From contig NZ_CP037452.1 in NCBI RefSeq assembly GCF_007754425.1, positions 5,307,164 through 5,371,163 of the forward strand: DNA of 64,000 bases, in the 5' to 3' direction. The stretch is from Gimesia fumaroli. GTDB lineage: Bacteria > Planctomycetota > Planctomycetia > Planctomycetales > Planctomycetaceae. Shown here piece after piece: positions 35,150 through 43,556 of this stretch. Both the position numbers and the translations under genes were made by a program. The notes under the pieces are model-generated. The model ran no database searches, was not told where the DNA came from, and saw only the letters and a list, made by a program, of their open reading frames with translations. Positions within the stretch are counted from its first letter, which is position 1; each line of letters starts with the position of its first letter.

Positions 35150-36724
35150 ATGAACCAGAAACGATCCTCATTGCCGAACGACGTCCAATCCTGCCATGAT
35201 ATGATTCACCAGTTGGGTGAGACCGTGGGAGAGCAACAGCGGGAAGTCGAGCAACTCAAACATTTCATTGATCGGCTGCTGCGACAGCGGTTTGGCGCCC
35301 GTTCTGAAAAGATCGCCCCCAATCAAATGAGTCTGTTTGACGAACCCGATACTCCAGAGGAAGCGGCCGAGCCCGAGGACGATGAACCTCCTCCCACGAC
35401 GGTTTCCGCACATCGCCGTCGTGGCGGTGGCCGTAACAAGCTGCCCGATCATCTGCCTCGGGAACGGGTAGAGCATGACCTGACCGAATCGGAAAAACGC
35501 TGTCCCTGCTGCGACCAGACACGGCAGCGGATCGGAGAAATCAGCCACGAACAGTTAGAATTCATTCCTGCCAGCCTGAAAGTGATCGAGCACGTACGTT
35601 TCAAATACGCGTGCCGGGAGTGTGAAGAGCATGTGGCGCTGGCTCCAGTTCCTGCCCGGCCGATTGCCAAAGGCTTCGCCGGCCCCGGCTTGCTCTCGAC
35701 GATCCTGGTGGGGAAATACTCAGATCATCTCCCCCTGTATCGTCATGAATCCATTCTCAGCCGGAATGGCGTACAGCTTTCGCGGAGCACGATGAGCCGC
35801 TGGGTCCTGGAAACCGCAGAATTACTGCAACCGCTGATTGATCTGATGAAAAGCCGGGTTTTGCAATCCAGCGTCGTACATACGGATGATACGACGATTC
35901 CCGTCCAGGACCAACGGCTTTCCCGCACGCGGACCGGCCGGTTCTGGGTTTACTGTGGCGATGTCGCGCACCCGTATTCGGTCTATGATTTCACCCCGAA
36001 CCGGGAACGCGCCGGTCCCCAGGCGTTTTTAGAACACTTTTGCGGTTATCTGCAGGCAGACGCGTATGCCGGCTACGAAGAACTGTACCGGTCAGGCAGA
36101 ATTCACCAGGTCTTGTGCTGGGCGCATGCGCGACGCAAGTTTTACGATGCGCGGACGGTGCAGCCGGAAGCCGCTCACCGGGCATTATTGTTTATCCAGC
36201 AGTTATACGCGATCGAACGGGAAGCCGGCGTGTTGAAGTCGGATCTGCCACAGCCGGCGGACTGCGAACACTGGTGGAAACGCCGCTGGCAGTTGCGACA
36301 GAAACAGGCGCTACCGATACTGGAAAAGTTCTGCGACTGGTTGACGGAAACCGCGCGCAGTCTGTTACCGAAAAGTCCGGTGGCAGCGGCGATTCAATAT
36401 CTGTTAAGCCGCTGGTCCGGGTTTACGCGGTATTGTACCGAGGGCATCCTGTCGATTGACAACAACCTGGCCGAACGCACCTTGCGTCCCTGTGCCCTCG
36501 GCCGGAAGAATTATCTGTTCGTCGGCAGCGACCGGGGCGGCCAGGCGGCCGCCGTGCATTACAGCCTGATGGCCAGTTGCAAAGCAAACGAAGTGGAACC
36601 GTTTGCCTATCTGCGCGATGTGTTGACGCGGATCACCGATCACGCCGCCGATCGCCTGGAAGAACTGCTGCCAGACCAATGGCTGAAGCAACACCCGGAA
36701 GCCCACTACACCCGCCGACGCTGA
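35150..36724 (+). CDS. tnpC: IS66 transposase TnpC (copy 2)
   Basis: 524 aa, identical to the product at 12710-14284, including the CPCCDQ zinc finger and the DDE residues. The identity of the two copies indicates recent transposition within this replicon. Confidence 0.97.
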   Translation: MNQKRSSLPNDVQSCHDMIHQLGETVGEQQREVEQLKHFIDRLLRQRFGARSEKIAPNQMSLFDEPDTPEEAAEPEDDEPPPTTVSAHRRRGGGRNKLPDHLPRERVEHDLTESEKRCPCCDQTRQRIGEISHEQLEFIPASLKVIEHVRFKYACRECEEHVALAPVPARPIAKGFAGPGLLSTILVGKYSDHLPLYRHESILSRNGVQLSRSTMSRWVLETAELLQPLIDLMKSRVLQSSVVHTDDTTIPVQDQRLSRTRTGRFWVYCGDVAHPYSVYDFTPNRERAGPQAFLEHFCGYLQADAYAGYEELYRSGRIHQVLCWAHARRKFYDARTVQPEAAHRALLFIQQLYAIEREAGVLKSDLPQPADCEHWWKRRWQLRQKQALPILEKFCDWLTETARSLLPKSPVAAAIQYLLSRWSGFTRYCTEGILSIDNNLAERTLRPCALGRKNYLFVGSDRGGQAAAVHYSLMASCKANEVEPFAYLRDVLTRITDHAADRLEELLPDQWLKQHPEAHYTRRR

Positions 36725-36781
36725 ACCCGGCAGCGATTCAGTTCAGTCATTGATAGACCGTGTATTTGCTGAAACGGTTAC

Positions 36782-36947
36782 GTACTTATGACGCCGTGAA
36801 TCAGGTCCAGAGCGTGGCCTGGCCGACCGGCAAGATTGTCACCTGGGTCTATGATGCCATCGGCCAACGTTCCACACGCGACATCTCTACCGGCACGGTG
36901 ACGTACACCTACGATGCTCAGGGGAATCTGGAGTTCTGGCTCAGGTA
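36782..36947 (+). pseudogene. RHS core fragment fused out of frame to a toxin end
   Basis: Begins at the IS66 end with RTYDAVNQVQSVAWPTG, equivalent to main-gene position 27106. It runs to GNL near 36930, then jumps to sequence equivalent to 29188, deep in the toxin region, and stops (TAG at 36945). About 1.9 kb of core end and pre-toxin sequence is missing at the joint, where a short TGGAG-type match is shared. Confidence 0.85.
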
Positions 36948-36956
36948 GATGATGCG

Positions 36957-37583
36957 GTGTCAGCGAGTGGAACTAAAGACGGGACCCTGATCGTCAAAAC
37001 GGAGGATGCATTAGAAGGAGCAGCAAAAAAAACAAAAGGGCAACTTGCAAACCTCGATACAGTCAGGAGGGGTGACAAACTCCTCACTGAAGAATTAGAG
37101 GAATTGAAAGAGTTGAGAAAACTGGGGGTTCGTATTGAATGGGACACAACTGCTTCAAGAAAGCTATTATACAAACGAAATCGCTTATTTCCAGAAGACC
37201 CAAATAGTTTTGAGCGAAATCGAAAGAGAATCAATGCATTATTTAGCCTTGATGAATTAGGCAATCCCGTTATTTTCTTACGAAAAGATGCAACTAGAAT
37301 AGAATTTCTTGAGGAGTATAAACATTTCAAACAGTATTTAAAGTGGGCGAAAGGCCGTTCCAAAGGTGAAAGTGTTGAAAACCGAATCAAAGCTTGGATA
37401 GAATATCTGAATAAGACTGGCTCACAAAATACTGAAGTAAAGTTAGAATTAGAGGCAGCGGAATACATTTGGAAGTGGTTGCAAACAAATGGCGGAACCC
37501 CGGTGGAGAAAGAAGTTATTTTTAGGCGATTGGTAAAATGGCAAAAAAAATTCGATGCTTGCCAGCGATCTAAAAGACAGTAG
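36957..37583 (+). pseudogene. Decayed copy of the main RHS toxin domain
   Basis: 208 codons from a GTG without a ribosome site. DNA from 36931 to about 37352 matches 29188-29610 of the main gene essentially base for base, including LFPEDPNSFERNRKRINALF and EEYKHFKQYLKWAKGR. After that point it diverges (SKGESVENRIKAWIEYLNKT) and ends RSKRQ. It is cut off from its core and pre-toxin, so it is not deliverable, though a free cytoplasmic toxin fragment cannot be excluded. The immunity gene follows nine bases after the stop. Confidence 0.8.
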
Positions 37584-37591
37584 GGTCTACA

Positions 37592-38185
37592 ATGACAACG
37601 AAACAGAGTAAACCACATAAATGTGAATATTGCGATTCAACTAAAATTATTCCGATGGTTAATGGGTCTCCAGTTGATCCTGCACTTGAGTCCCTCGTAG
37701 CACAGGATAAAATATATGTTAGAGGGAGTTTTCAAATAGTAAAAGGATCAGTTATCTGGATCTGCGCTGATTGTCATGAAGGGGTGCAAGACGAAGCCTA
37801 CCTCTATGATGAGTCGAACAGCGAACTCATGCAGGCTTATGAGGATGCTATTAAAGAAGCATTTGAGAATCTTGAGTATCTAAATGAATCGGAAATCAGA
37901 AAACTAGAAGGCCGAGCCTTTTTGCGTTCTCTTTCTCAAAATTATCTGAGTTACGGCTTATTCGAGTTAGAAAAGTCTGAAGAATCATTTTGGATAAAAC
38001 CCTCTACTGGTGCGACACATGAGTACGTTACGAACTCGATCATTCCCATGAACTATTTCGGTGATATGGACGATTACCTTGGTGAAGAAGGCACTAAGGA
38101 GTTTGAAGTTCGGATCAATAAGGAAGCGTGTGTTGCGGTCGCCACTCGAATCGCGCCTGGCAAAATCCAGGTAAAACGAAAATGA
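37592..38185 (+). CDS. Immunity protein, diverged paralogue of the 29852 gene
   Basis: 197 aa. It starts MTTKQSKPHKCEYC and ends with the same last residues as the gene at 29852 (GKIQVKRK), while the middle differs at many positions (FQIVKGSVIWICADCHEG versus a CFELVKGS version). CEYC and CADC suggest a zinc ribbon. The reading frame is intact although its toxin is truncated, so the gene may be retained to protect against siblings that still deliver this toxin variant. Confidence 0.8.
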   Translation: MTTKQSKPHKCEYCDSTKIIPMVNGSPVDPALESLVAQDKIYVRGSFQIVKGSVIWICADCHEGVQDEAYLYDESNSELMQAYEDAIKEAFENLEYLNESEIRKLEGRAFLRSLSQNYLSYGLFELEKSEESFWIKPSTGATHEYVTNSIIPMNYFGDMDDYLGEEGTKEFEVRINKEACVAVATRIAPGKIQVKRK

Positions 38186-38287
38186 CAATTACCTGCTCTG
38201 AACGTTAGAGTCCGTGAGAAAGCTATAAGCATGTAGGGCCTGCCGAACTAAGATACGTACAACGCTTAGCGCGACCAGTCTATATTA
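38186..38287 (+). repeat. 102-bp cassette linker, copy 2
   Basis: Two base differences from 30446-30547, and in the same relative place: right after an immunity stop and right before GTG of an RHS core fragment. Confidence 0.9.
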
Positions 38288-40489
38288 GTGAATGAGCAGT
38301 CGGAACGGACCACGTTCAGCTATGATGCGGTCGGACGCGCGACTCGCAAACAACTGGCAAACGGCACCCGCACCAGTATGGCCTATGACGCCGCCGGTCG
38401 GGAAACGCAGATCACGCACTTTACGTCAAGCAACACCCCCTTCTCCTCTTTTGCCGATACGTATAATGCCGCCGGCAATCGAATTCAGCGTGTGAATCTG
38501 GATGGGGACGTGACGACATGGACTTACGATTCTAGTTCACAGGTCCTTTCCGAACGTTATACCGATTCACTGGGAACAACGATTACGACGTTCGCTTATG
38601 ACGCCGTCGGAAATCGGCTGGTTGAAAACAACGATTCCACGATCACCACCAGCGTCTACGATGCCGCCAATCGTCTGGAAACCTCGGAAGAGACGGCAGG
38701 CATCACCACCTACACCTATGATAAAAACGGCAATCAGACCTCGATCGAAGATCCGGTGAGCGATATTACGACTTATAGCTGGACCTACGAAAACCAGTTG
38801 GCGGAAATTGAAAGCCCTAACGGCGATCTGGTGACCTACACCTATGCCCCGGTCAACAAAAAGAGCGACGAACTCCGTCTCTCCAAAGAGACCGATCTGG
38901 AATTCACATCCTACATGTGGGACGACCAGAACATCATTCTGGAACAGGATGAGGTCAGCACCGTGGACGCCGAATACACGGTAATGCCGCAAGCCTACGG
39001 GAATCTGATCAGTCAGACCCGGGATGCGGACAGCAGCTTTTATCACTTCGATCCCCTGGGCAGCACCCGTGAGCTGACCGATGCCTCAGAGACCGTTACC
39101 GACAGCTACCTCTACAGCGTCTTTGGCGAAGTCAAAAGCAGCACCGGCACCACCGTGAATCCCTACCAATGGGCGGGCAAAGAAGGCTATTACAGGGATT
39201 CCGAAAGCGGACTCTACAGTCTTCGCAACCGTTTCTACGATTCCAACCAAGGCCGGTTCAAATCAGAAGACCCCATCGGCTTTGATGCCGGTGACAATAA
39301 TCTTTATCGCTATGTGGGCAACAATGCCGCGACGGATACGGATCCGAGTGGTTTGCAGGGGCATATCAAGCGACCAAGTAAATGGAGGACTGAGCTTGAT
39401 TATACCAACCGGTACCTTGAGCTTATATGTGAATGCCAGGGAACCAGAATCGTTGGTAGAAAGCATAGCATAATAAGGTCTCGAATTAAGACCAAAAAAC
39501 TACCTGGATGGACTATCGCCGAGGCCTGCAATGACAGCTGCAGTAAAAGAAGACGAGGATGGTCCGGAAAATATACAATCGTGAAAGGGTCCATTGGTCC
39601 GAATAATGGATATTTGCCCAGAGTTTGGGATGTAGATGGTTACCGCTATGTGTTATCCCCAGATCAGTGCAGGCAGTTAGAAGAGGTTAATTCTTATGGT
39701 TTCTGGGAAAGATTTGGGTCATTTTTTATCCCAGTATTCATACCCAAAAAAGAAAGTCTTGAAGAAAGAATTAGGATAGCAGCCAAAGATGAGGAATATG
39801 CAAAGACGTTCGATCGTTGCGGAGGGGAGATCGATATTATAACGCATGACGCAATCCACATTGGTCGTCGCAGGCAGCTGATGACGCTGGATGCCTGTGA
39901 TCTTGCTACTACTACTGAGACAGTAACAGGAGCTATTGGAAGTACATTCAAAGTAGCCACTAGCACGGGAAGAAGATTAGTTTGTAAAACAGTTCAACAA
40001 AGCTGTAGCACCCCTTTGCAGAGGACAACGCGTGCGCTGGGAACTACTGGAGGCCATAAAGAAGCTGCACTTGTTTTGCGAGGTGGACCTGGACGTGCAT
40101 TTGCTGGCCATGGCAAATACCTAAAATGCCCTGACACTACCGTCCCCAAAGGAACTTCGATTACACTACCACGAAAAGATATTAATATACAAGATTTAAC
40201 AGGGTTATATATGGAAGGAGAGAACTGGGAAAAACTTCTTTATGCTGCTAAATCTCACGATGATTTAGAAGTCAGAGATTTAATAATGAATAACATAGAA
40301 GGAATGGCTACCTACTTAGAAGGTGCTAAAATTCCGGACTATACTCTTTTCGCACCTGGACATCCAGCAGGCCCCCCACTCTGCATCCTTAAAAACTCAA
40401 CAACCGTATACAACCCCACTAAGCTTAGTAAGTTATTAGAACCAAGCATGGGAAATTGTATTTGGGCAGCATGCACAAAGGAATATTGA
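38288..40489 (+). CDS. Displaced RHS core end with Stv-like C-terminal toxin domain
   Basis: 733 aa from GTG, in frame with the RHS core throughout (NEQSERTTFSYDAVGRATR). The core ends TDPSGLQGHI. The variable part has a Cys-rich start (LICECQGTR), a middle with SFFIPVFIPKKES, and a terminal domain beginning AGHGKYLKCPDTTVPKGT and ending LEPSMGNCIWAACTKEY. GHG near the start and MGN-x-x-WAAC at the end match my recollection of the Stv 'putative adhesin' domain found at toxin C-termini; its activity is not established. No ribosome site and no N-terminal domain: a donor cassette. The partner gene follows two bases after the stop. Confidence 0.8.
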   Translation: MNEQSERTTFSYDAVGRATRKQLANGTRTSMAYDAAGRETQITHFTSSNTPFSSFADTYNAAGNRIQRVNLDGDVTTWTYDSSSQVLSERYTDSLGTTITTFAYDAVGNRLVENNDSTITTSVYDAANRLETSEETAGITTYTYDKNGNQTSIEDPVSDITTYSWTYENQLAEIESPNGDLVTYTYAPVNKKSDELRLSKETDLEFTSYMWDDQNIILEQDEVSTVDAEYTVMPQAYGNLISQTRDADSSFYHFDPLGSTRELTDASETVTDSYLYSVFGEVKSSTGTTVNPYQWAGKEGYYRDSESGLYSLRNRFYDSNQGRFKSEDPIGFDAGDNNLYRYVGNNAATDTDPSGLQGHIKRPSKWRTELDYTNRYLELICECQGTRIVGRKHSIIRSRIKTKKLPGWTIAEACNDSCSKRRRGWSGKYTIVKGSIGPNNGYLPRVWDVDGYRYVLSPDQCRQLEEVNSYGFWERFGSFFIPVFIPKKESLEERIRIAAKDEEYAKTFDRCGGEIDIITHDAIHIGRRRQLMTLDACDLATTTETVTGAIGSTFKVATSTGRRLVCKTVQQSCSTPLQRTTRALGTTGGHKEAALVLRGGPGRAFAGHGKYLKCPDTTVPKGTSITLPRKDINIQDLTGLYMEGENWEKLLYAAKSHDDLEVRDLIMNNIEGMATYLEGAKIPDYTLFAPGHPAGPPLCILKNSTTVYNPTKLSKLLEPSMGNCIWAACTKEY

Positions 40490-40491
40490 AA

Positions 40492-40980
40492 ATGTATTCT
40501 GAGGATCTTTCCCCTTTAAGGCGGGGCACCGACAACAAATATTGGTACGAGTTCGCCGATGACTGTGAATTTGAAAAACTTCTTACTATCGGCTGGCTGG
40601 ATAGTAATCACTCGTTCCCAGTTGGGCCTATAGACAACGCACTGGTTAAGAAATTACGAGACTTGATCTGCTGCATACCAAAGGGGATCAATGTCCATGT
40701 TGCTCGAATTAGAGGACAACACCCCTGTAATTTGTGTAAAGCGTATCCAAAGATCAGGTGCAAGATTGGCGGAATGCGTCATCTAGGTTGCACAGAACTC
40801 AGGATTCCTTCACGAGAGCAAAAAATCGTATTCACATCACCGGATATGATACTTCATTATATAGAAGAACACTCATACCTACCACCAGATGAGTTCTTAG
40901 AAGCATTGAGGAATTTTGATACAAGCCAGCCATTTAATGCAGTAGAATTAGGTAAAAAGCTAATCAAGCGGAGCGAGTGA
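40492..40980 (+). CDS. Putative immunity protein for the Stv-like toxin
   Basis: 162 aa. ATG 40492 lies eight bases after AAAGGA and just after the toxin stop; an in-frame ATG at 40456 would sit inside the toxin gene. It contains HPCNLC near residue 90, LGCTELRIP, and LHYIEEHSYLPPDEFLEAL, a compact domain I associate with genes that follow Stv-type toxins. No signal or membrane segment. The immunity role is inferred from position. Confidence 0.7.
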   Translation: MYSEDLSPLRRGTDNKYWYEFADDCEFEKLLTIGWLDSNHSFPVGPIDNALVKKLRDLICCIPKGINVHVARIRGQHPCNLCKAYPKIRCKIGGMRHLGCTELRIPSREQKIVFTSPDMILHYIEEHSYLPPDEFLEALRNFDTSQPFNAVELGKKLIKRSE

Positions 40981-41087
40981 AATTCGGAAGTTAATTGGAG
41001 ATCTGAAAGAAAGAGATGGCTGGTCAGCAAATCGCCAGATCCAATCTTCGACAGGATATTTAACCCCGGTTTATGATGCTCTAGTCT

Positions 41088-41234
41088 CACCAGCATGGCC
41101 TATGACGCCGCTGGTCGGGAAACGCAGATCACACACTTCACTTCAAGCAACACCCCCTTCTCCTCTTTTGCCGATACGTACAATGCCGCCGGCAATCGGA
41201 CCCAGCGTGTGAATCAGGTGCAGAGCGTAGCCTG
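41088..41234 (+). repeat. RHS core scar with permuted order
   Basis: Core sequence equivalent to about 27346-27466 of the main gene (TSMAYDAAGRETQ to RVN) is joined at GTGAATC to sequence equivalent to about 27119-27145, which normally lies upstream. Both donor points contain GTGAATC. This is the signature of recombination at a seven-base match or between tandem or circular core copies. It is not translated as RHS. Confidence 0.8.
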
Positions 41235-41552
41235 TTCTCTCAAAACATCTACTCGGTAAGTAATCCAAGATGTACACAAATCTCATCCCAACTTCCTACT
41301 AAACATAAATGGAGTTCAAGGAGGTAAAAGCGTGTAGTTTTTTCTTGAAGCGATCTGACCTCTTGTATATACTTCAACCACTCTGGCATATTGAACATTT
41401 TCGTAAAATAAATATTGACATCATCTTAAGCTCTATTAAAGACAAGTATTTACGCCCATCCTGTCTGAACATAATTACTTGCACCAGCGTACATTCAAGT
41501 TAGCCTGTTTGAGTATTTTATATTGTTTAATTACTGAAGGTTACCCCTCAAC
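41235..41552. other. Non-coding gap before the AAA+ gene
   Basis: About 320 AT-rich bases. A 64-codon open frame at 41309 has no convincing start region or family. The gap presumably contains the promoter for the AAA+ gene at 41553; TATTTTATATTG near 41515 is suggestive but not assigned. Confidence 0.4.
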
Positions 41553-43460
41553 ATGGAACATTCATTTGTTCAAAATTCTAATGTCGATCAAACCAATGAC
41601 ATCTTGCAGCACCTTGCTGGATTACTGCCAGTTGTTGATTTAACAAGTTGGGCTAACAGCAATCTTAGTCCTTTAGAGCATGGCATTGTTGATGATGACC
41701 GAATGCGATTTGCGGTTGATAAAATTCTGCGTTCGCTTTATTTGCCTGGAAAACATGTCCTGATTACGGGAAATAAAGGAGTCGGCAAGACCACGTTAAT
41801 TCGCTCCCTTGCCTTGAAAAATACCCAGGGCAAGAGTCCCTTCTTGAGTAACGAACGATTTCTCTGGCTGGATTGTCATAATGTTGGTCCTGAAGATAGC
41901 CGTGCCTGCCTGGAATCAATTTTTGCAAGCATTGCCAAGATGCAGGGAATTGTACTCTGCCTGGATGGAATTGGATCGCTTTTAAGACGCAGCCAGGGTG
42001 GTTCTAATAAACCTCTCTTGCGGTCCATGATCAGTCGGGCGAATTTGCGCGTGATTGGCGTGATGTCTAGCTGGGAGTTCAACGACCTCGTCAGCAGTGA
42101 TGCCCAAATGCTCGATTATTTCACCCGTGTTGAACTGGACGAGCCCTCTGAGGGAACTGCAAATACAATTGCCGGGCGACACGCTGAGATGCTTCAAAAT
42201 ATATATCAGATTTCAATTGATGAAAGCGTTGCGGAACGCGCTGTTGCACTCACATCAACTTTCATTCTCAATGAATGCCATCCTGCAAAATCGGTCAATT
42301 TACTTCAACAGATTTGTGCCAATATCGACTTCGATCGCACACAGCACAACATGGAACGGAATGAAATCCATTTCTCCGATATCGTTGCAGCCATATCAGA
42401 AAAAACGGGGATTCCAGCAGAAACCATTTCAGGAGAATCTCAGACGACTGGATTTGAAGACCCTTTATTGGATGCAGTCGTGGGTCAGGATGAATCCGTT
42501 CGTCTGGTAGCTAACGAACTGAGTTTGATTAAATCCGGCTTAAACGAACCAGGCAAACCAGCGTCTGTCATGTTATTTGCTGGTATGACAGGCGTCGGAA
42601 AGACCGAACTGGCCAAACGCATTGCCGAACTCTATTCGACTTCTCGTCGTGTCCAGGTTTATGCCATGGGAAATTATACCGAGCCACACAGTGTTTCCGG
42701 CATCATGGGAGTCCCACCAGGTTATGTCGGTCATGAAGAAGGCGGACGTCTTGTTAACGAATTGAACTCGGATCCCTATTCCGTGTTTTTGTTGGACGAA
42801 GCTGAAAAATGCCACCCTAATATCTGGAAACCTTTTTTGAATCTGTTTGATGAAGGATGGATTGTTGACCAACGCGGACAAAAGGCGTATGCAGATCGGG
42901 CGATTTTCATTCTGACCACCAATGCAGGTGACAAACAAATATCTCAAATGTCTAAAAATGGAACACCTGCTGAGGAAATTGCAGAGCGCGTCAAACAGAT
43001 TTTGTCAAAAGTAAGACATGAGCGATCGAGCCAACCTGTTTTTCCGGCTCAATTTCTTTCCCGAATCAAGAGAATCATGGTTTTCAATTCTCTAGATGAA
43101 GAATCTATGATTGGAATTGCCGAACGTCGACTCAATCATATGAGTAAACAGTGGAGTATTAAGCGCCAGAAAACGATTGAGTGTCATCCTGATGTTGCTA
43201 GATTGATTGGAAAAAAAGGACACGATTTGAACGAAACTTCGAATGGGCGCGAAGGAGGCCGCATTATAAGCCGTCTCGTTTCAGACATAGTCGAATCAAA
43301 GATTCAGGAGAAAGCCCAGAATGATCCTGACGATTACCAGGAAGCTTCGGTAATCAAAGTAAACTCAGTTGAGTATTTAACAGATGATATCTCTGATTCA
43401 CTTTCGATTGAGTTTATTACTTCTGAAGAATCAACTGGAATCGAACTTAACCATGTCTAA
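41553..43460 (+). CDS. ClpB/ClpV-like protein with two AAA+ modules, no N-terminal or middle domain
   Basis: 635 aa. AAA-1 has Walker A GNKGVGKT (73-80), but its Walker B is IVLCLDGIGS with Gly in place of the catalytic Glu, so it may bind but hydrolyse ATP poorly. AAA-2 has GMTGVGKTE near 345, pore loop GYVGHEEGG, and Walker B VFLLDEAEK near 412, as in class I Clp/Hsp100 proteins. Typical ClpB is about 850 aa and has an N-domain and a coiled-coil M-domain; neither is visible. Hsp100 proteins thread substrates through a hexamer. The position between two RHS toxin arrays suggests an unfoldase for effectors or for a contractile apparatus, but no other secretion gene is seen here. Two ClpB-like modules are well supported; the role is speculative. 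Confidence 0.85.
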   Translation: MEHSFVQNSNVDQTNDILQHLAGLLPVVDLTSWANSNLSPLEHGIVDDDRMRFAVDKILRSLYLPGKHVLITGNKGVGKTTLIRSLALKNTQGKSPFLSNERFLWLDCHNVGPEDSRACLESIFASIAKMQGIVLCLDGIGSLLRRSQGGSNKPLLRSMISRANLRVIGVMSSWEFNDLVSSDAQMLDYFTRVELDEPSEGTANTIAGRHAEMLQNIYQISIDESVAERAVALTSTFILNECHPAKSVNLLQQICANIDFDRTQHNMERNEIHFSDIVAAISEKTGIPAETISGESQTTGFEDPLLDAVVGQDESVRLVANELSLIKSGLNEPGKPASVMLFAGMTGVGKTELAKRIAELYSTSRRVQVYAMGNYTEPHSVSGIMGVPPGYVGHEEGGRLVNELNSDPYSVFLLDEAEKCHPNIWKPFLNLFDEGWIVDQRGQKAYADRAIFILTTNAGDKQISQMSKNGTPAEEIAERVKQILSKVRHERSSQPVFPAQFLSRIKRIMVFNSLDEESMIGIAERRLNHMSKQWSIKRQKTIECHPDVARLIGKKGHDLNETSNGREGGRIISRLVSDIVESKIQEKAQNDPDDYQEASVIKVNSVEYLTDDISDSLSIEFITSEESTGIELNHV

Positions 43461-43556
43461 TAGTTAGTAACAAACCTGTAAAATGTCCTTCCTGTGTTCA
43501 CTTCGTGGGCAGATTGACCTCTCACTATAAATATTAATTTTAGGAAGTGCTCTCGA

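Larger units (their letters stand above)
34320..36781 (+). mobile_element. IS66-family insertion sequence, copy 2 (2462 bp), no target duplication
   Basis: Same length and same ends as copy 1, inverted relative to it, with intact genes. The flanks differ: CTTATTGT on the left (in the IS4 remnant) and GTACTTAT on the right (in an RHS core fragment). The absence of a target duplication points to an adjacent deletion or recombination after insertion. Confidence 0.95.

Noticed and set aside
12653-36781. Recombination between the two inverted IS66 copies as origin of the present order
   Set aside because: Copy 1 keeps a matching 8-bp target duplication on both sides, which an exchange between copies would have broken up. 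Future inversion remains possible.
41309-41503. 64-codon open frame before the AAA+ gene
   Set aside because: No ribosome site, no recognisable domain, AT-rich random-like composition.
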